The notes under the pieces are model-generated. The model searched no databases, was not told the origin of the DNA, and saw only the letters and a program-made list of their open reading frames with translations. A stretch of 64,000 bases of DNA from JAYOEY01 sp038116945. GTDB taxonomy: Bacteria; Pseudomonadota; Alphaproteobacteria; MPNO01; UBA2964. A program made the translations under genes and the position numbers. Positions 1 to 8,372 of the stretch are shown here, in pieces. The stretch's first letter is position 1. Every line of letters begins with the position of its first letter. Location: contig JAYOEY010000001.1 in assembly GCA_038116945.1 (NCBI GenBank), positions 310,001 to 374,000 of the forward strand, read 5' to 3'.

Positions 1-300
1 GAAGAGCGCGGAGCGCTGGAAAGCTGGTTCGACGATGAATATTCCGGGTTGGTGCTGGAAGCGGAGGGCTGTCTCGGGGTTCGCCGATACGACATTGTGG
101 CCTGGGACCCGGAACCGCATACCCATCTGTTCCTTCATTATCTTGCCGACAGGGAGACGCCACAGTCGGAGGCGTTTGCAGAAGCGAAATCGACAGAACG
201 CTACAGAAGTCTGTCGGCGAAATCGTGGTTTCAGCCGACATCGGTAATGTACGGACGCCGACGTACCCGGTTACTGAAAACAGGTCCGGCGCCCGAATAA
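1..300 (+). CDS. C-terminal part of a dimeric alpha/beta-barrel protein (EthD/DUF4286-like), truncated by window edge
   Basis: The frame is open from base 1, so the start lies outside the window. The visible 99 residues match the second half of the protein at 6352-7017: both carry a W-(F/Y)-D-D-E turn, a V-R-R strand, an H-L-x-x-H-Y-L strand and a W-F-Q-x-x-(S/T) segment near the end. That pattern is a ferredoxin-like half of a dimeric alpha/beta-barrel protein. The family binds small hydrophobic molecules or catalyses simple reactions on them; no specific activity can be read here. It runs in the same direction as the decarboxylase-like gene 24 bases downstream and probably shares its transcript. 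Confidence 0.7.
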   Translation, partial: EERGALESWFDDEYSGLVLEAEGCLGVRRYDIVAWDPEPHTHLFLHYLADRETPQSEAFAEAKSTERYRSLSAKSWFQPTSVMYGRRRTRLLKTGPAPE

Positions 301-324
301 TCCAGTCAGCGAAGGAGAGAGAAT

Positions 325-732
325 ATGGCAATTTCCAACAAGGAAACGTACGAAAAGGGGCTGTCGATCCGGCGCGAAGTGCTTGGCGGTGAATATGTCG
401 ACCCGAATATAGCCAAGGGCAAGGAAAACGATTTTCACGGCGCGATCCAGGACGTAGTGACCGAGTATTGCTGGGGCATGGGCTGGGGACGGGAAGGGGC
501 GCTGGATCGCAAGACCCGTTCGATGCTGACGCTGGCGATCCTCACGGCGCTTGGAAAGCCGGCGGAACTCAAGGCACATACAAGAGGGGCGCTCCGGAAC
601 GGCGCATCTGTCGAGGAACTTCGCGAGCTGTTCATTCACGCGACGGTCTATTGCGGTATTCCCGCAGGCGTCGATGCCTTCCGCAGTGCGCTGGAAGCGA
701 TCGAAGCCTGGGAAGCCGGGGAAAAGGGCTGA
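325..732 (+). CDS. Carboxymuconolactone decarboxylase family protein
   Basis: A 135-residue protein of the usual size for the CMD family, which includes 4-carboxymuconolactone decarboxylase (PcaC) of the protocatechuate branch and AhpD-like proteins. The N-terminal G-x-x-x-R-R-E-V-L-G pattern, the central L-D-x-K-T-R-S-M-L-T segment and the late E-L-x-x-H-x-x-G-A-L-R-N-G region with an H-A-x-x-Y-C-G-x-P segment are PcaC-like. It lacks the AhpD C-x-x-C pair, which favours a decarboxylase or hydrolase-like role over peroxidase support. AAGGAGAGAG lies just before the ATG. The neighbourhood of aromatic-degradation enzymes supports a catabolic role, but the substrate is unknown. Confidence 0.85.
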   Translation: MAISNKETYEKGLSIRREVLGGEYVDPNIAKGKENDFHGAIQDVVTEYCWGMGWGREGALDRKTRSMLTLAILTALGKPAELKAHTRGALRNGASVEELRELFIHATVYCGIPAGVDAFRSALEAIEAWEAGEKG

Positions 733-735
733 CAG

Positions 736-1473
736 TCAGCAGGAGGACAGAAGCCGTCCGTAGCCTTCGATCCTGTCTTTGACGCCGCATCGCCGCAGAG
801 CCGCCCAGAAACCGGCGCTGTTGCTGCTGAGAACCGGTTTCCCGAGTTCGTCTTCCAGCGGTTGCAGTATATCCGCCGTGCCGAAATCGGTGCAGCAGAT
901 GAGCAGCGCATCGGCGTCGTCGCTGTCGACGGATCTCGCATGCGCGTAGGCGTCGACCGGCGGGACGCGGGAAATTTTCTGGATTTTTTCGAGAGTGCCG
1001 CCGAGCCCCAGGCCGGCAATTTTCGTGACCTCGAAACCGTGCCGTTCGATAAACGCCTTTTCCTTTTCGTTGGTGGAATCGATGTAGGGCGTCGCCATGG
1101 CGATCTTGCGAACGTCAAGGGAGACGAGGGCGTCGAGGATCGCCTGGGCCGTCGACAGTACGGGGCGTCCCGAGGTTTTTTCCATGGCGCCGAGCAACCG
1201 GTCTGACGGGCACGCCATCGAACCGGATGTGCATCCATAGGCAATAACATCGGAACCCGCGGCGGATAGTTCTTCCGCCGCTCTTGCCGCACGGTCGAGC
1301 ATTTCCGCGAAATCGTCGGTGGCTGGGTCTTTCTCCAGCGGCACCCGGGTGAAATGGACGGTGACGCCGTCCGGCTTCATCCTGTTGAACTCGATTTCGT
1401 TGGTCGTGTTGCTGACCGGAATGATCGTCCCGATCCGCGCGCGCCAGCTTGCAGGTCTGTCGGGTCGCGACAT
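736..1473 (-). CDS. Asp/Glu racemase superfamily enzyme, maleate isomerase/arylmalonate decarboxylase-like
   Basis: A 245-residue protein. The N-terminal R-I-G-T-I-I-P-x-S-N-T-T-N-E segment and the two cysteine motifs, Y-G-C-T-S-G-S in the first half and I-C-C-T-D-F in the second, match maleate cis-trans isomerase and related enzymes. Two catalytic cysteines point to isomerase or racemase chemistry; arylmalonate decarboxylase keeps only one. Maleate isomerase makes fumarate in nicotinate and related ring degradation. The start codon lies two bases after the stop of the parvulin gene, so the two are very likely co-transcribed, an odd pairing. The substrate is inferred only at family level. Confidence 0.85.
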   Translation of the reverse strand: MSRPDRPASWRARIGTIIPVSNTTNEIEFNRMKPDGVTVHFTRVPLEKDPATDDFAEMLDRAARAAEELSAAGSDVIAYGCTSGSMACPSDRLLGAMEKTSGRPVLSTAQAILDALVSLDVRKIAMATPYIDSTNEKEKAFIERHGFEVTKIAGLGLGGTLEKIQKISRVPPVDAYAHARSVDSDDADALLICCTDFGTADILQPLEDELGKPVLSSNSAGFWAALRRCGVKDRIEGYGRLLSSC

Positions 1474-1475
1474 GG

Positions 1476-2333
1476 CTATCGAATGGGCTGAATCTTGCTT
1501 CCGCCGGCGCCCTTTATATCGATTTTCGCGCCCGCTCTCAGCTTCTGCACTTCTTTTTCATAGACGTCGTCGGTCATTTTCTGACGCAGACCGTCGACCA
1601 CTTCCTCGTAGCGCCGGCTGCCCGAAACGCGCCGTTCTTCGAGCTTGATGACGTGCCAGCCGAACTGCGTCTGCACCGGTTCGGTCGTGACCTCGCCTTT
1701 CTTGAGTCCGAATGCGGCCTTGGAGAAGGGGGGCACCATCTGACCTTCGCTGAAAAATCCGAGATCGCCCCCGTTTCGTCCGGACGGTCCCGTCGATTTC
1801 TCCGTGGCGAGCTTGGCGAAATCGGCGCCCTTTCCGATCTGCTGGATGATAACCAGCGCTTCTTCGCGCGTTTTTACGAGAATGTGTCGCGCGCGGACTT
1901 CTTCCCGTTTGGGTTCAAGCGCCACCATTTTGCGGTACGCGTCGCGCAGGCTGTCCTCGGTTATCAGCGCATTCATTTTCTGTTCCATGAAGAGCTGGTT
2001 GAGGATGCCTTCGGATACCATTTCGAGACGCGCCTTGACCTCCGGCTGCGATGCAATGCCCGACTTGCGGGCCGCGTTGGCTATCAGCCTCTGGTCGACC
2101 AGCCGTTCGATGAGCTGGGGAAAAATCGACTCAAGGGGGATCTGCTGAAATTGCGCCGGAAGGTTCTGGTAGAACACGACGACGTCCCCGGTGGTTATCT
2201 CCTTGCCGTCGACTGTTGCGACGACCGTCCGGTCGCTGGCGGAGAGAAGCGACTCGGGCGGCGGCGTTTGTGAAGACGCGGCGTGGGAAACGAGGATCGA
2301 AACCAGAAAGGCGGAAATGACGGCCCGGGACAT
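1476..2333 (-). CDS. Secreted parvulin-type peptidyl-prolyl isomerase (SurA/PpiC-like)
   Basis: A 285-residue protein. The first ~22 residues are a signal peptide (M-S-R, hydrophobic stretch, A-A-S-S-Q), so it acts in the periplasm. An N-terminal chaperone-like helical region with an L-I-E-R-L-V-D-Q-R-L segment follows. The parvulin domain then runs from about residue 140, with the E-V-R-A-R-H-I-L-V start, the G-G-D-L-G-F-F motif and the F-G-W-H-V-I-K-L end. The role is folding of outer membrane or secreted proteins. An AGGAG sits 7 bases before the ATG. The unrelated isomerase gene follows after two bases. Confidence 0.92.
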   Translation of the reverse strand: MSRAVISAFLVSILVSHAASSQTPPPESLLSASDRTVVATVDGKEITTGDVVVFYQNLPAQFQQIPLESIFPQLIERLVDQRLIANAARKSGIASQPEVKARLEMVSEGILNQLFMEQKMNALITEDSLRDAYRKMVALEPKREEVRARHILVKTREEALVIIQQIGKGADFAKLATEKSTGPSGRNGGDLGFFSEGQMVPPFSKAAFGLKKGEVTTEPVQTQFGWHVIKLEERRVSGSRRYEEVVDGLRQKMTDDVYEKEVQKLRAGAKIDIKGAGGSKIQPIR

Positions 2334-2435
2334 GGCGGACTCCTGTAAGGGGCTGTGACCGGTTCCAGTCTTGCAGACCGTATCTGTTAAACCAACTGGA
2401 ACCGGGCCGGATAAACGGATTTTGTTCAGGTTCGG

Positions 2436-4412
2436 TCAGGCGGCTTTGAGCTTTCGTCCGGCCATCCATTCGAAACCGACGGCGAGCGCCGTAACGGCGA
2501 TCCCGACGATTTCAACGATTCCGGCACCCGGAAAGGCTTCGGCAGGAATAAGCAGCATTATGCCGCCTGCCATGAAAGCCAGACGCATCAACGGATTCAA
2601 GTGCCGCTGGAAATATCCCTGAATGCCGCAGGTCGTAACCCATACCCCTGCGACAGCCGTAAAGAAAGCGATGATTACGGCAAGGATCTCTGGTGATTCG
2701 CCCATCGTCGGTCCCTGCATGATGAGCGTTGGCGACATGATAAACATCACCGGTACGACAAGGGCTGTCCATCCAAGTCGCACCGAGGTCACCGCCGTAG
2801 CCATCGGATTCGCGCCGGCGAGATTCGCGGCGACGAAGGCCGCAATGGCCACCGGTGGTGTTATCAGGGACACGATGCCGAAATAGAACACGTACATATG
2901 CGCGGCCATCGGATGGATACCCAGCTTGACCAGCGGCGGCGCAGCGATGATGGACACCAGGAGGTAAATCGCCGTTGTCGGCATCCCCATTCCCAGAATG
3001 ATGCAGATGACGGCGGTGAGGGCCAGAAGCATGGCGAGGTTGTTTTCGCCGAGCGTGACCAGCGCCTGCGTCAGCGCTTCGCCGAGCCCGGTTGCGCCGA
3101 GAATGCCGATAATCACGCCGGCCATTGCGCCGATGATGACGATCTCGCTTCCGCCCCGGACTCCCGTGTCGCGAACCGCGTAGACGATTTCCGTCACATT
3201 CATCCGCTTGCCCTTGAAACCGAATGTCCAGTTGATGAGGACAACGGTTGCGCCCGACCAGAGCGCCGCAGTTTCTGGCGCCTTGTTCAGTCCGAACAGG
3301 GCATAGATCAGGACCGCGAACGGTACGATGAAGAACCAGCCCTCTTTCATCGTCCGGCCGAGCGGCGGGATTAGTTCTTCGGGAACCGGCTGGATTCCTT
3401 TTTTTGCGGCCTCAAGGTCGGCATAGACGAATACGGCCACGTAGTAGAGCAGGGCGGGTATGATTGCCGCGATGACGACTTCCGTGTAGCCGATCTCCAG
3501 AATTTCGGCCATCAGGAAGGCGGCAGCTCCCATGATCGGCGGCATGATCTGGCCGCCGGTCGAGGCGACCGCCTCAAAGGCTCCGGCCACTTTGGGGTCG
3601 TATCCGCCACGCTTCATCAGCGGGATGGTGATCAGGCCGGTCGAGGCGACGTTCGATACGGCCGTTCCGGATATCGCGCCGAACAGGCCGGACGCGACGA
3701 CGGCGATTTTAGCGGAACCGCCGCGGCTGCGGCCGATCAGCGCCGTCGCGATGTTGGTGAACCATTCGGATGCGCCGCCTTTAAGAAGAATCTGCCCGAA
3801 GAAGACGAAGGGCAGCACGACGATCACCACGATGGTCAGCGGCAGGCCGAGAATGGCGACGCTGTCGGCCGCGATCGTAGAGGCCAGATATTCCAGCGAT
3901 TTGTCGCTCGCCTGGAAGAGCCCTGGGACGTGATGCCCCCAGATTGCGTAGGCGATGAAGGTGAGCATGATCGCGGTCAGGCTCCAGCCCGCCGTGCGTC
4001 GAATGGCTTCGACCGTAAGGGGAATCAGGAACGCGCCGATGATGGCGGCTTCCGAACGCAGTTCATAAAGGCGTTCCTGCAGCGCGGGGTAGCGGTAGGA
4101 CAGCCAGCCGCCGACGGCAAGCCCGAGGATCGCCAGCACGCCGTCATAGAAGGGCACTACTGTCTTGGTCGCCCCCATTTTGAAGGGAGACTTGATGAAC
4201 ACGATGGCAAGTGAAAGGCCGAGCGCCAGGGCCATGCCCTGTTCGGTGAATATCTGCCATCCCAGTTCCAGGTGAAGCTGGGAGGCGAAAAAAATCGGGA
4301 TCAGGGCAAGGGTTCCACCCAGCCAGGCGATCACGGTTCGCCATGAACCCGAAACGGTCAGGTTGGTATCGCCTTCGCTGTGTACGGCTGAAACGGCTTT
4401 TTCCTCGGCCAT
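2436..4412 (-). CDS. TRAP transporter fused permease, TAXI type (DctQ/DctM fusion)
   Basis: A 658-residue, very hydrophobic integral membrane protein with roughly 16-18 predicted spans. Length and organisation match the fused 4TM/12TM permease of TAXI-family TRAP transporters: a small DctQ-like N-terminal unit (to about residue 150) joined to the large DctM transporter unit. Conserved DctM stretches include the F-G-A-I-S-G-T-A-V-S-N-V segment and the L-G-M-G-M-P-T-T-A segment. TRAP systems use the sodium gradient to import carboxylates; TAXI members are often linked to glutamate, 2-oxoglutarate or unknown acids. The matching binding protein is encoded just upstream in the same direction. Confidence 0.93.
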   Translation of the reverse strand: MAEEKAVSAVHSEGDTNLTVSGSWRTVIAWLGGTLALIPIFFASQLHLELGWQIFTEQGMALALGLSLAIVFIKSPFKMGATKTVVPFYDGVLAILGLAVGGWLSYRYPALQERLYELRSEAAIIGAFLIPLTVEAIRRTAGWSLTAIMLTFIAYAIWGHHVPGLFQASDKSLEYLASTIAADSVAILGLPLTIVVIVVLPFVFFGQILLKGGASEWFTNIATALIGRSRGGSAKIAVVASGLFGAISGTAVSNVASTGLITIPLMKRGGYDPKVAGAFEAVASTGGQIMPPIMGAAAFLMAEILEIGYTEVVIAAIIPALLYYVAVFVYADLEAAKKGIQPVPEELIPPLGRTMKEGWFFIVPFAVLIYALFGLNKAPETAALWSGATVVLINWTFGFKGKRMNVTEIVYAVRDTGVRGGSEIVIIGAMAGVIIGILGATGLGEALTQALVTLGENNLAMLLALTAVICIILGMGMPTTAIYLLVSIIAAPPLVKLGIHPMAAHMYVFYFGIVSLITPPVAIAAFVAANLAGANPMATAVTSVRLGWTALVVPVMFIMSPTLIMQGPTMGESPEILAVIIAFFTAVAGVWVTTCGIQGYFQRHLNPLMRLAFMAGGIMLLIPAEAFPGAGIVEIVGIAVTALAVGFEWMAGRKLKAA

Positions 4413-4454
4413 CGATTTAATCCATTAATACATAAAAATTGGTTGTAACGAGCA

Positions 4455-4483
4455 GGACCCGCACCCATTGAGGGCGCGGGTCC
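4455..4483 (-). other. Intercistronic hairpin between TAXI binding protein and permease genes
   Basis: GGACCCGC pairs exactly with GCGGGTCC, and the stem extends by three G-C pairs past one A/C mismatch around an ATTGA-type loop. On the coding strand there is no U-run afterwards, so it looks like an mRNA-stabilising or processing hairpin rather than a full terminator. Such a structure would let the binding protein be made in excess over the permease. Confidence 0.6.
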
Positions 4484-4513
4484 GGTTTTCGCTAAGGAAA
4501 ATCTGGCCGCGAA

Positions 4514-5476
4514 TCAGCGGGACCAGAGCCCCTTTTCCTTGTAGAGATCGATCGCACCCGGATGATACGGATATCTCGAGCCGTGGTCTTTCTGCGACCG
4601 CTTGGCGTTATAGCTGCGCCAGACGGGGCTTACGGCATGCAGGTCGTTGACGCCTTCCACCATCGCCTTTGTGACGTTGTAGACGGTCTTCGCGGGCACG
4701 TTCTTGTTGGCAAACAGCATGAAATCGTATCCGAGAAGGACGACCGACGGATCGCGAACCGCGACGTACGGCTTGGCCTTGTTGACCGATTCCCAGGTTC
4801 CGCCGGGAACGGAGCTGATCGCCTTCTTCGCCGCCGCCGTATCGGTGGGGAAGCTGAGATAACGGACGCCGCTCTGGATCTTGGCGTTCATGTCCTTGTT
4901 GGGGCCGCCGCCGACACCGGCGATGACCACATCGACCTTGCCCTGCTTGAACAGGTTCCAGTGCTGGGCAAGACCGACGGCGGGTACCCGCTTGATGTCC
5001 TTGTCGTAGTTCAGCCCTGCAGAGCTGAGCATGACCCTATGGAAGACGTCGAACAGCGGCGCGCCCTTGAAACCGTAGGCAACGCGTTTGCCCTTGAGAT
5101 CGGCGACCGACTTGATGCTCGAGCTGTTCTGGACCAGGAAGCCGGTACGGAACCGCATCATTGTCGCGACGAGACGGAGGTTCGAATATTTCTTGTTGGA
5201 TAGCTGACGTCCGTCGACGGCCATCGTGTACTGGATCATGTTGGCAACGCCGAATTCAAGCTCGCCGGCATTGACCACCGGGATGTATTTCTGCGTTCCG
5301 CCCATGACCTGGCGCCGCATCTTGAGGATCGTCTTGCCAGATACGACGTTTGAAATCGCCGTCGTCATGGCGGCGACCATCGAACTCTTGGTGCTGCCGA
5401 TGCCAACTGTCTGCGCGCTGGCGGCTGTCGCGGCAAACGTAGCCGCCGCGGAGACCATCATTACCCTGCTGAACAT
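4514..5476 (-). CDS. TAXI family TRAP transporter solute-binding protein
   Basis: A 320-residue periplasmic binding protein. The chosen ATG at 5476 has AAAAGGACG just before it and starts a good signal peptide (M-F-S-R-V-M-M, hydrophobic core, A-S-A-Q). The mature part begins V-G-I-G-S-T-K-S-S, typical of the TAXI family, and includes L-R-L-V-A-T and a G-K-R-V-A-Y-G-F segment. A longer frame upstream adds residues with no signal-peptide character. It delivers an unknown acidic substrate to the fused permease encoded 101 bases downstream. Confidence 0.92.
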   Translation of the reverse strand: MFSRVMMVSAAATFAATAASAQTVGIGSTKSSMVAAMTTAISNVVSGKTILKMRRQVMGGTQKYIPVVNAGELEFGVANMIQYTMAVDGRQLSNKKYSNLRLVATMMRFRTGFLVQNSSSIKSVADLKGKRVAYGFKGAPLFDVFHRVMLSSAGLNYDKDIKRVPAVGLAQHWNLFKQGKVDVVIAGVGGGPNKDMNAKIQSGVRYLSFPTDTAAAKKAISSVPGGTWESVNKAKPYVAVRDPSVVLLGYDFMLFANKNVPAKTVYNVTKAMVEGVNDLHAVSPVWRSYNAKRSQKDHGSRYPYHPGAIDLYKEKGLWSR

Positions 5477-5545
5477 ATTTCGTCCTTTTCCGTTAATTTT
5501 CGAATTACTCGTCCTGATGCACACATCGCTCCCCCGAAGCAACAG

Positions 5546-5562
5546 GTTACCCGGATGGTAAC
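5546..5562. repeat. Short perfect inverted repeat GTTACC-N5-GGTAAC
   Basis: Two 6-base arms are separated by CGGAT. The repeat overlaps the stop codon of the nucleotidyltransferase gene and lies about 70 bases upstream of the TAXI binding-protein start. It could be an operator for the transporter operon. No U-run follows on either strand, so it is unlikely to be a terminator. Confidence 0.35.
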
Positions 5563-6335
5563 GTATTTGACGAACCGTTTGAAGGGGCGAGTTTTAAGTC
5601 GCGGTCTTCGGCCAGCGTAAGCGCGGTGCAGGCGGATACGATTTCGGGGAGTCGCTTTCTCGCCGGAAACAGGTCAACCGGATCAGCGGCGTTGTGGCGG
5701 ATCTCGAGCGCGATTTCGATCAATCCGGTATCCAGGCCGTTCACCGGGTTCTGTTTCAGATACTCGACCGCCACGTCGTTGGAGCCCATCAAACCCGTGC
5801 GCCAGCTATAGCAAAACCGCGCGGCATAAAGGAAAGCGCGGAGAAAGGGCTTGTGCAGGTCGTCGGGCAGGTCGACGAGGTCCGAATATTTCCGTGAATT
5901 CGTCCGCCAGTTCTCCAGCGGCTGCCCGATCAGATATGCGCGAATTTCATCCATATCCGGCCTCTCCGGAACGACGCGCTCAGCTTCGCGGAGAGCAACG
6001 GCGTGATCCAGATAATCGACGCGGTCGAGGGGCGGGAAACGTCCGACCGAGAATGTCCGGTCCGTCCAGAACAGCGACAATTTGGCTGCGAGTCCTGGAT
6101 TCCTAGCCGTCGCTTCGTTTCGGAGGTCGGTAATGTCGGTTTCTGAAATTCCCGATTCCGAGATCAGGCCAAGGTCGATATCGCTGTAGCGACGGCTGAA
6201 ACCTCCATGGGCGAGACTTCCCAGCAGGTAGAAGCCGATAAACCGGTCCTGAAGCTTCCGTTGCAAGAAATCCGCAATGTGATCTGCAAGTTCGATTGCG
6301 GCATCGCGCACCGTCTGGTCGGGATCGGAGGTCAC
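5547..6335 (-). CDS. Nucleotidyltransferase-domain protein (Pol-beta fold)
   Basis: A 262-residue protein beginning at GTG, with GGAG four bases before it. Residues about 37-56 hold the Pol-beta-type nucleotidyltransferase signature: G39-S40, then S-D52-I-D54-L, the metal-binding aspartate pair. The C-terminal half is helical, as in aminoglycoside adenylyltransferases and other transferases of this fold. The substrate cannot be inferred; resistance is possible but unsupported. It follows the alpha/beta-barrel gene by 16 bases on the same strand. Confidence 0.75.
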   Translation of the reverse strand: MTSDPDQTVRDAAIELADHIADFLQRKLQDRFIGFYLLGSLAHGGFSRRYSDIDLGLISESGISETDITDLRNEATARNPGLAAKLSLFWTDRTFSVGRFPPLDRVDYLDHAVALREAERVVPERPDMDEIRAYLIGQPLENWRTNSRKYSDLVDLPDDLHKPFLRAFLYAARFCYSWRTGLMGSNDVAVEYLKQNPVNGLDTGLIEIALEIRHNAADPVDLFPARKRLPEIVSACTALTLAEDRDLKLAPSNGSSNTLPSG

Positions 6336-6351
6336 TTTTCTCCGGTCCGGA

Positions 6352-7017
6352 TCAACCTGCGCCGGCGAACCGGTCGCCGATGGTTTCGTACAGCTGGGTG
6401 CTGGACTGGAACCAGGGTTCTTGCGCGAGACGTCGTCGCCAGTCGGTATCCCGCGCCGCGTCGCGTTCCGGCGACGTCAGGGCGGCCAGGTCGTCGAGGT
6501 AATGAACCGCGAGATGCGTCCAGGGCTGGGGTTCTCCCTCGATGATCTCGAACCGGCGGACGGCGAGCCAGTTGGGACATTTCAGGAGCAGCGGGGCATG
6601 CTCGTCGTCGTACCAGGCATTGAAATCGGCGGCGCGTTCGTCGGGGACGCTGAAGAACACCGCGTAAAGGTATGGCGTGTCGAGGTAATTTTCACCCGCG
6701 TCGTCGCGAGAGGCCTCGGCGATCTGGTTGCCCACATATCGGGAGTAGTTCTGGACGTTGGAGAGCATCCAGGCGGTCTGGGCGTTCGGCTGTGCGCGGA
6801 CTTTCTGGTACGCGGCGCTGTTCAGAACGTCTTCCGACGATATCTCATACACCGCCAGATAGTTCGGCCGGTCGGGATCGCAGTATCGTCGAGCGCTCAG
6901 GAACCCGGGAACAGCCGCCCTGACGCGGATGTGGTGAGTGTCGTACCAGTGGTTGAAATCGTCCTCCCAGTCGGGATCGGGGGACATTTCGGTAAAAAGT
7001 ATGGTGGCGCCCTTCAA
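6352..7017 (-). CDS. Dimeric alpha/beta-barrel (EthD-like) protein with two ferredoxin-like halves
   Basis: A 221-residue protein with a repeated module. Residues ~6-75 and ~125-215 each carry the F-N-x-W-Y-D-x-x-H motif, a strand with A-R-R-Y or V-R-R-F, and an L-A-V-Y or L-A-V-H-Y strand. The start is a TTG with GAGGAG seven bases before it. The second half is clearly related to the truncated protein at 1-300. The family includes monooxygenase-like and EthD-like proteins acting on aromatic or quinone substrates; the function here is unknown. It probably forms a two-gene operon with the nucleotidyltransferase gene. Confidence 0.7.
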   Translation of the reverse strand: MKGATILFTEMSPDPDWEDDFNHWYDTHHIRVRAAVPGFLSARRYCDPDRPNYLAVYEISSEDVLNSAAYQKVRAQPNAQTAWMLSNVQNYSRYVGNQIAEASRDDAGENYLDTPYLYAVFFSVPDERAADFNAWYDDEHAPLLLKCPNWLAVRRFEIIEGEPQPWTHLAVHYLDDLAALTSPERDAARDTDWRRRLAQEPWFQSSTQLYETIGDRFAGAG

Positions 7018-7104
7018 CGCCGATCTCCTCGTTTTTGCATCTGCCGGGAAAGCGCGACTGTCGTCTCACGCCCCTGAAAAAACAACGTCGGGAAATATTG
7101 TGCA

Positions 7105-8187
7105 TCAAGGAAGGTGTTTAAGCAAACGGTGCTGTCGTTCCCGACGATGTCGACGAAACGCAAAAAACAGAACAGCGACCGCAAGGATCGGAACCGTTGG
7201 CGGCGCAGGAAGGCTTATCATGGCATTGCTTAGGGCATTCGCGGCGAGGGAACGATTGTTGGCGTCGAAGCGGATGGATTGCTCCATTTCCACATGAACG
7301 AAGTTTCCGCCCAGACCGCGGGAATGGACGCCTTGAACGTTCGTGGTTCCGCCAAGCGAGGAGAAAGTCGTTCCGTCAACGCCGTCATTGACCTGCTGAT
7401 TGAGGGGGTCGTTCGCCGGGAGGGTGTTGAAGGCGTAGCTCAGGAATCCCGCGCCGGTAAATTGTTTGTCGATCTCGACGATTGCTGGCGTTACCGATCC
7501 GTCGCCGGCGGAAAGGACGACATCGGTTCCTGCGGGGAAATTATGGTTCGCATCGTTGAATCCATGGATCGACCAGGCTGTATTTTCCGCGAAAGCCCCG
7601 TTCCAGGCCTTGTGGACCTCCTGAAAGATTGAATCGGGTAAGTGCGCTACGTCGGCGGTACCCTGACCGTTCGCGTTCCGGTGCGCCCCGTTCATCAGGA
7701 AACCGAGGGCGCCTGCCTGACGGAACGCGTTCGCGCCGATTTCCCAGCTCCTTGTATCGAACCGGACATGCGGCGTTTCGACAAGAATATCGACCTTGCT
7801 GTTCAGGTTGACGAAATAGGAACCCCAGCCGCGGGTCTGCTGATTGTTCACGAGCTGTTCGCGGAGACCGTAATAGACGTTGTTCGTCGCATTGTCGGTG
7901 AATTGCACGAGCTCGTAATTGAGCGCCGTAGCCTGCGCATCGGCGTTGACGATATTGCCGGAAAAGAGGGTGGTGGCGAGCGCTCCGAAATCGCTGAGTT
8001 CCTGATTGGTAGGGGCGACGTAAAGGTTTGAATTCGCTTCGAAGGTAAGATCTCTCAGGCGCTCGATTTCGGCAATGAAATCGCCGGATTCAACGAGCAG
8101 CGCCCGACCGCTGCCCGGCCAGGCCACAATCAGGGCCAGCGCAAGCCAGGTTGCCAGTCGAACGGCGATTGCCTTTGGGTTCGTCAA
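7105..8187 (-). CDS. Putative secreted metallohydrolase-like protein with C-terminal sorting/anchor signal
   Basis: The suggested TTG start at 8187 gives about 360 residues. It begins with a signal peptide (hydrophobic run L-A-T-W-L-A-L-A-L-I-V-A-W, ending S-G-R-A). The frame stays open to 8373, so a longer product of 422 residues cannot be excluded. Conserved-looking polar motifs (E-T-P-H-V-R-F-D-T-R-S-W-E, M-N-G-A-H-R, A-D-V-A-H, I-H-G-F) resemble zinc-dependent N-formylglutamate amidohydrolase or peptidase-like folds; this is an inference. The C-terminus has a P-A-P-P-T-V-P stretch, a hydrophobic helix and a basic R-R-H-R-R-E-R cluster, the layout of a PEP-CTERM-type sorting signal. Confidence 0.6.
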   Translation of the reverse strand: MTNPKAIAVRLATWLALALIVAWPGSGRALLVESGDFIAEIERLRDLTFEANSNLYVAPTNQELSDFGALATTLFSGNIVNADAQATALNYELVQFTDNATNNVYYGLREQLVNNQQTRGWGSYFVNLNSKVDILVETPHVRFDTRSWEIGANAFRQAGALGFLMNGAHRNANGQGTADVAHLPDSIFQEVHKAWNGAFAENTAWSIHGFNDANHNFPAGTDVVLSAGDGSVTPAIVEIDKQFTGAGFLSYAFNTLPANDPLNQQVNDGVDGTTFSSLGGTTNVQGVHSRGLGGNFVHVEMEQSIRFDANNRSLAANALSNAMISLPAPPTVPILAVAVLFFAFRRHRRERQHRLLKHLP

Positions 8188-8249
8188 TTTCGTTCCGGTC
8201 CCGGTCGCACGGCAGCGACCCGTATTGGATATCTGCGGATGATGATTAC

Positions 8250-8264
8250 CGGAAAGTCGTTCCG
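8250..8264. repeat. Short inverted repeat CGGAA-N5-TTCCG in the divergent region
   Basis: Five-base arms are perfect. It lies between the hydrolase-like gene and the Rieske oxygenase gene and could be an operator for either, if the shorter start of the hydrolase is right. Confidence 0.25.
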
Positions 8265-8372
8265 CAAGAGGCTTGGTGGAATTATTGGTGACAGAGATTA
8301 CAGATTCTCCATTCCCGGGAGTTGGCCGAAGAGGCAGGAATTGCTGTTGACCCATGAGGAGGATCGAGAACA

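Noticed and set aside
8313..8350. Possible sigma-54 promoter before the Rieske oxygenase gene
   Set aside because: GG and GC pairs occur but are 10 rather than 12 bases apart, which does not fit.
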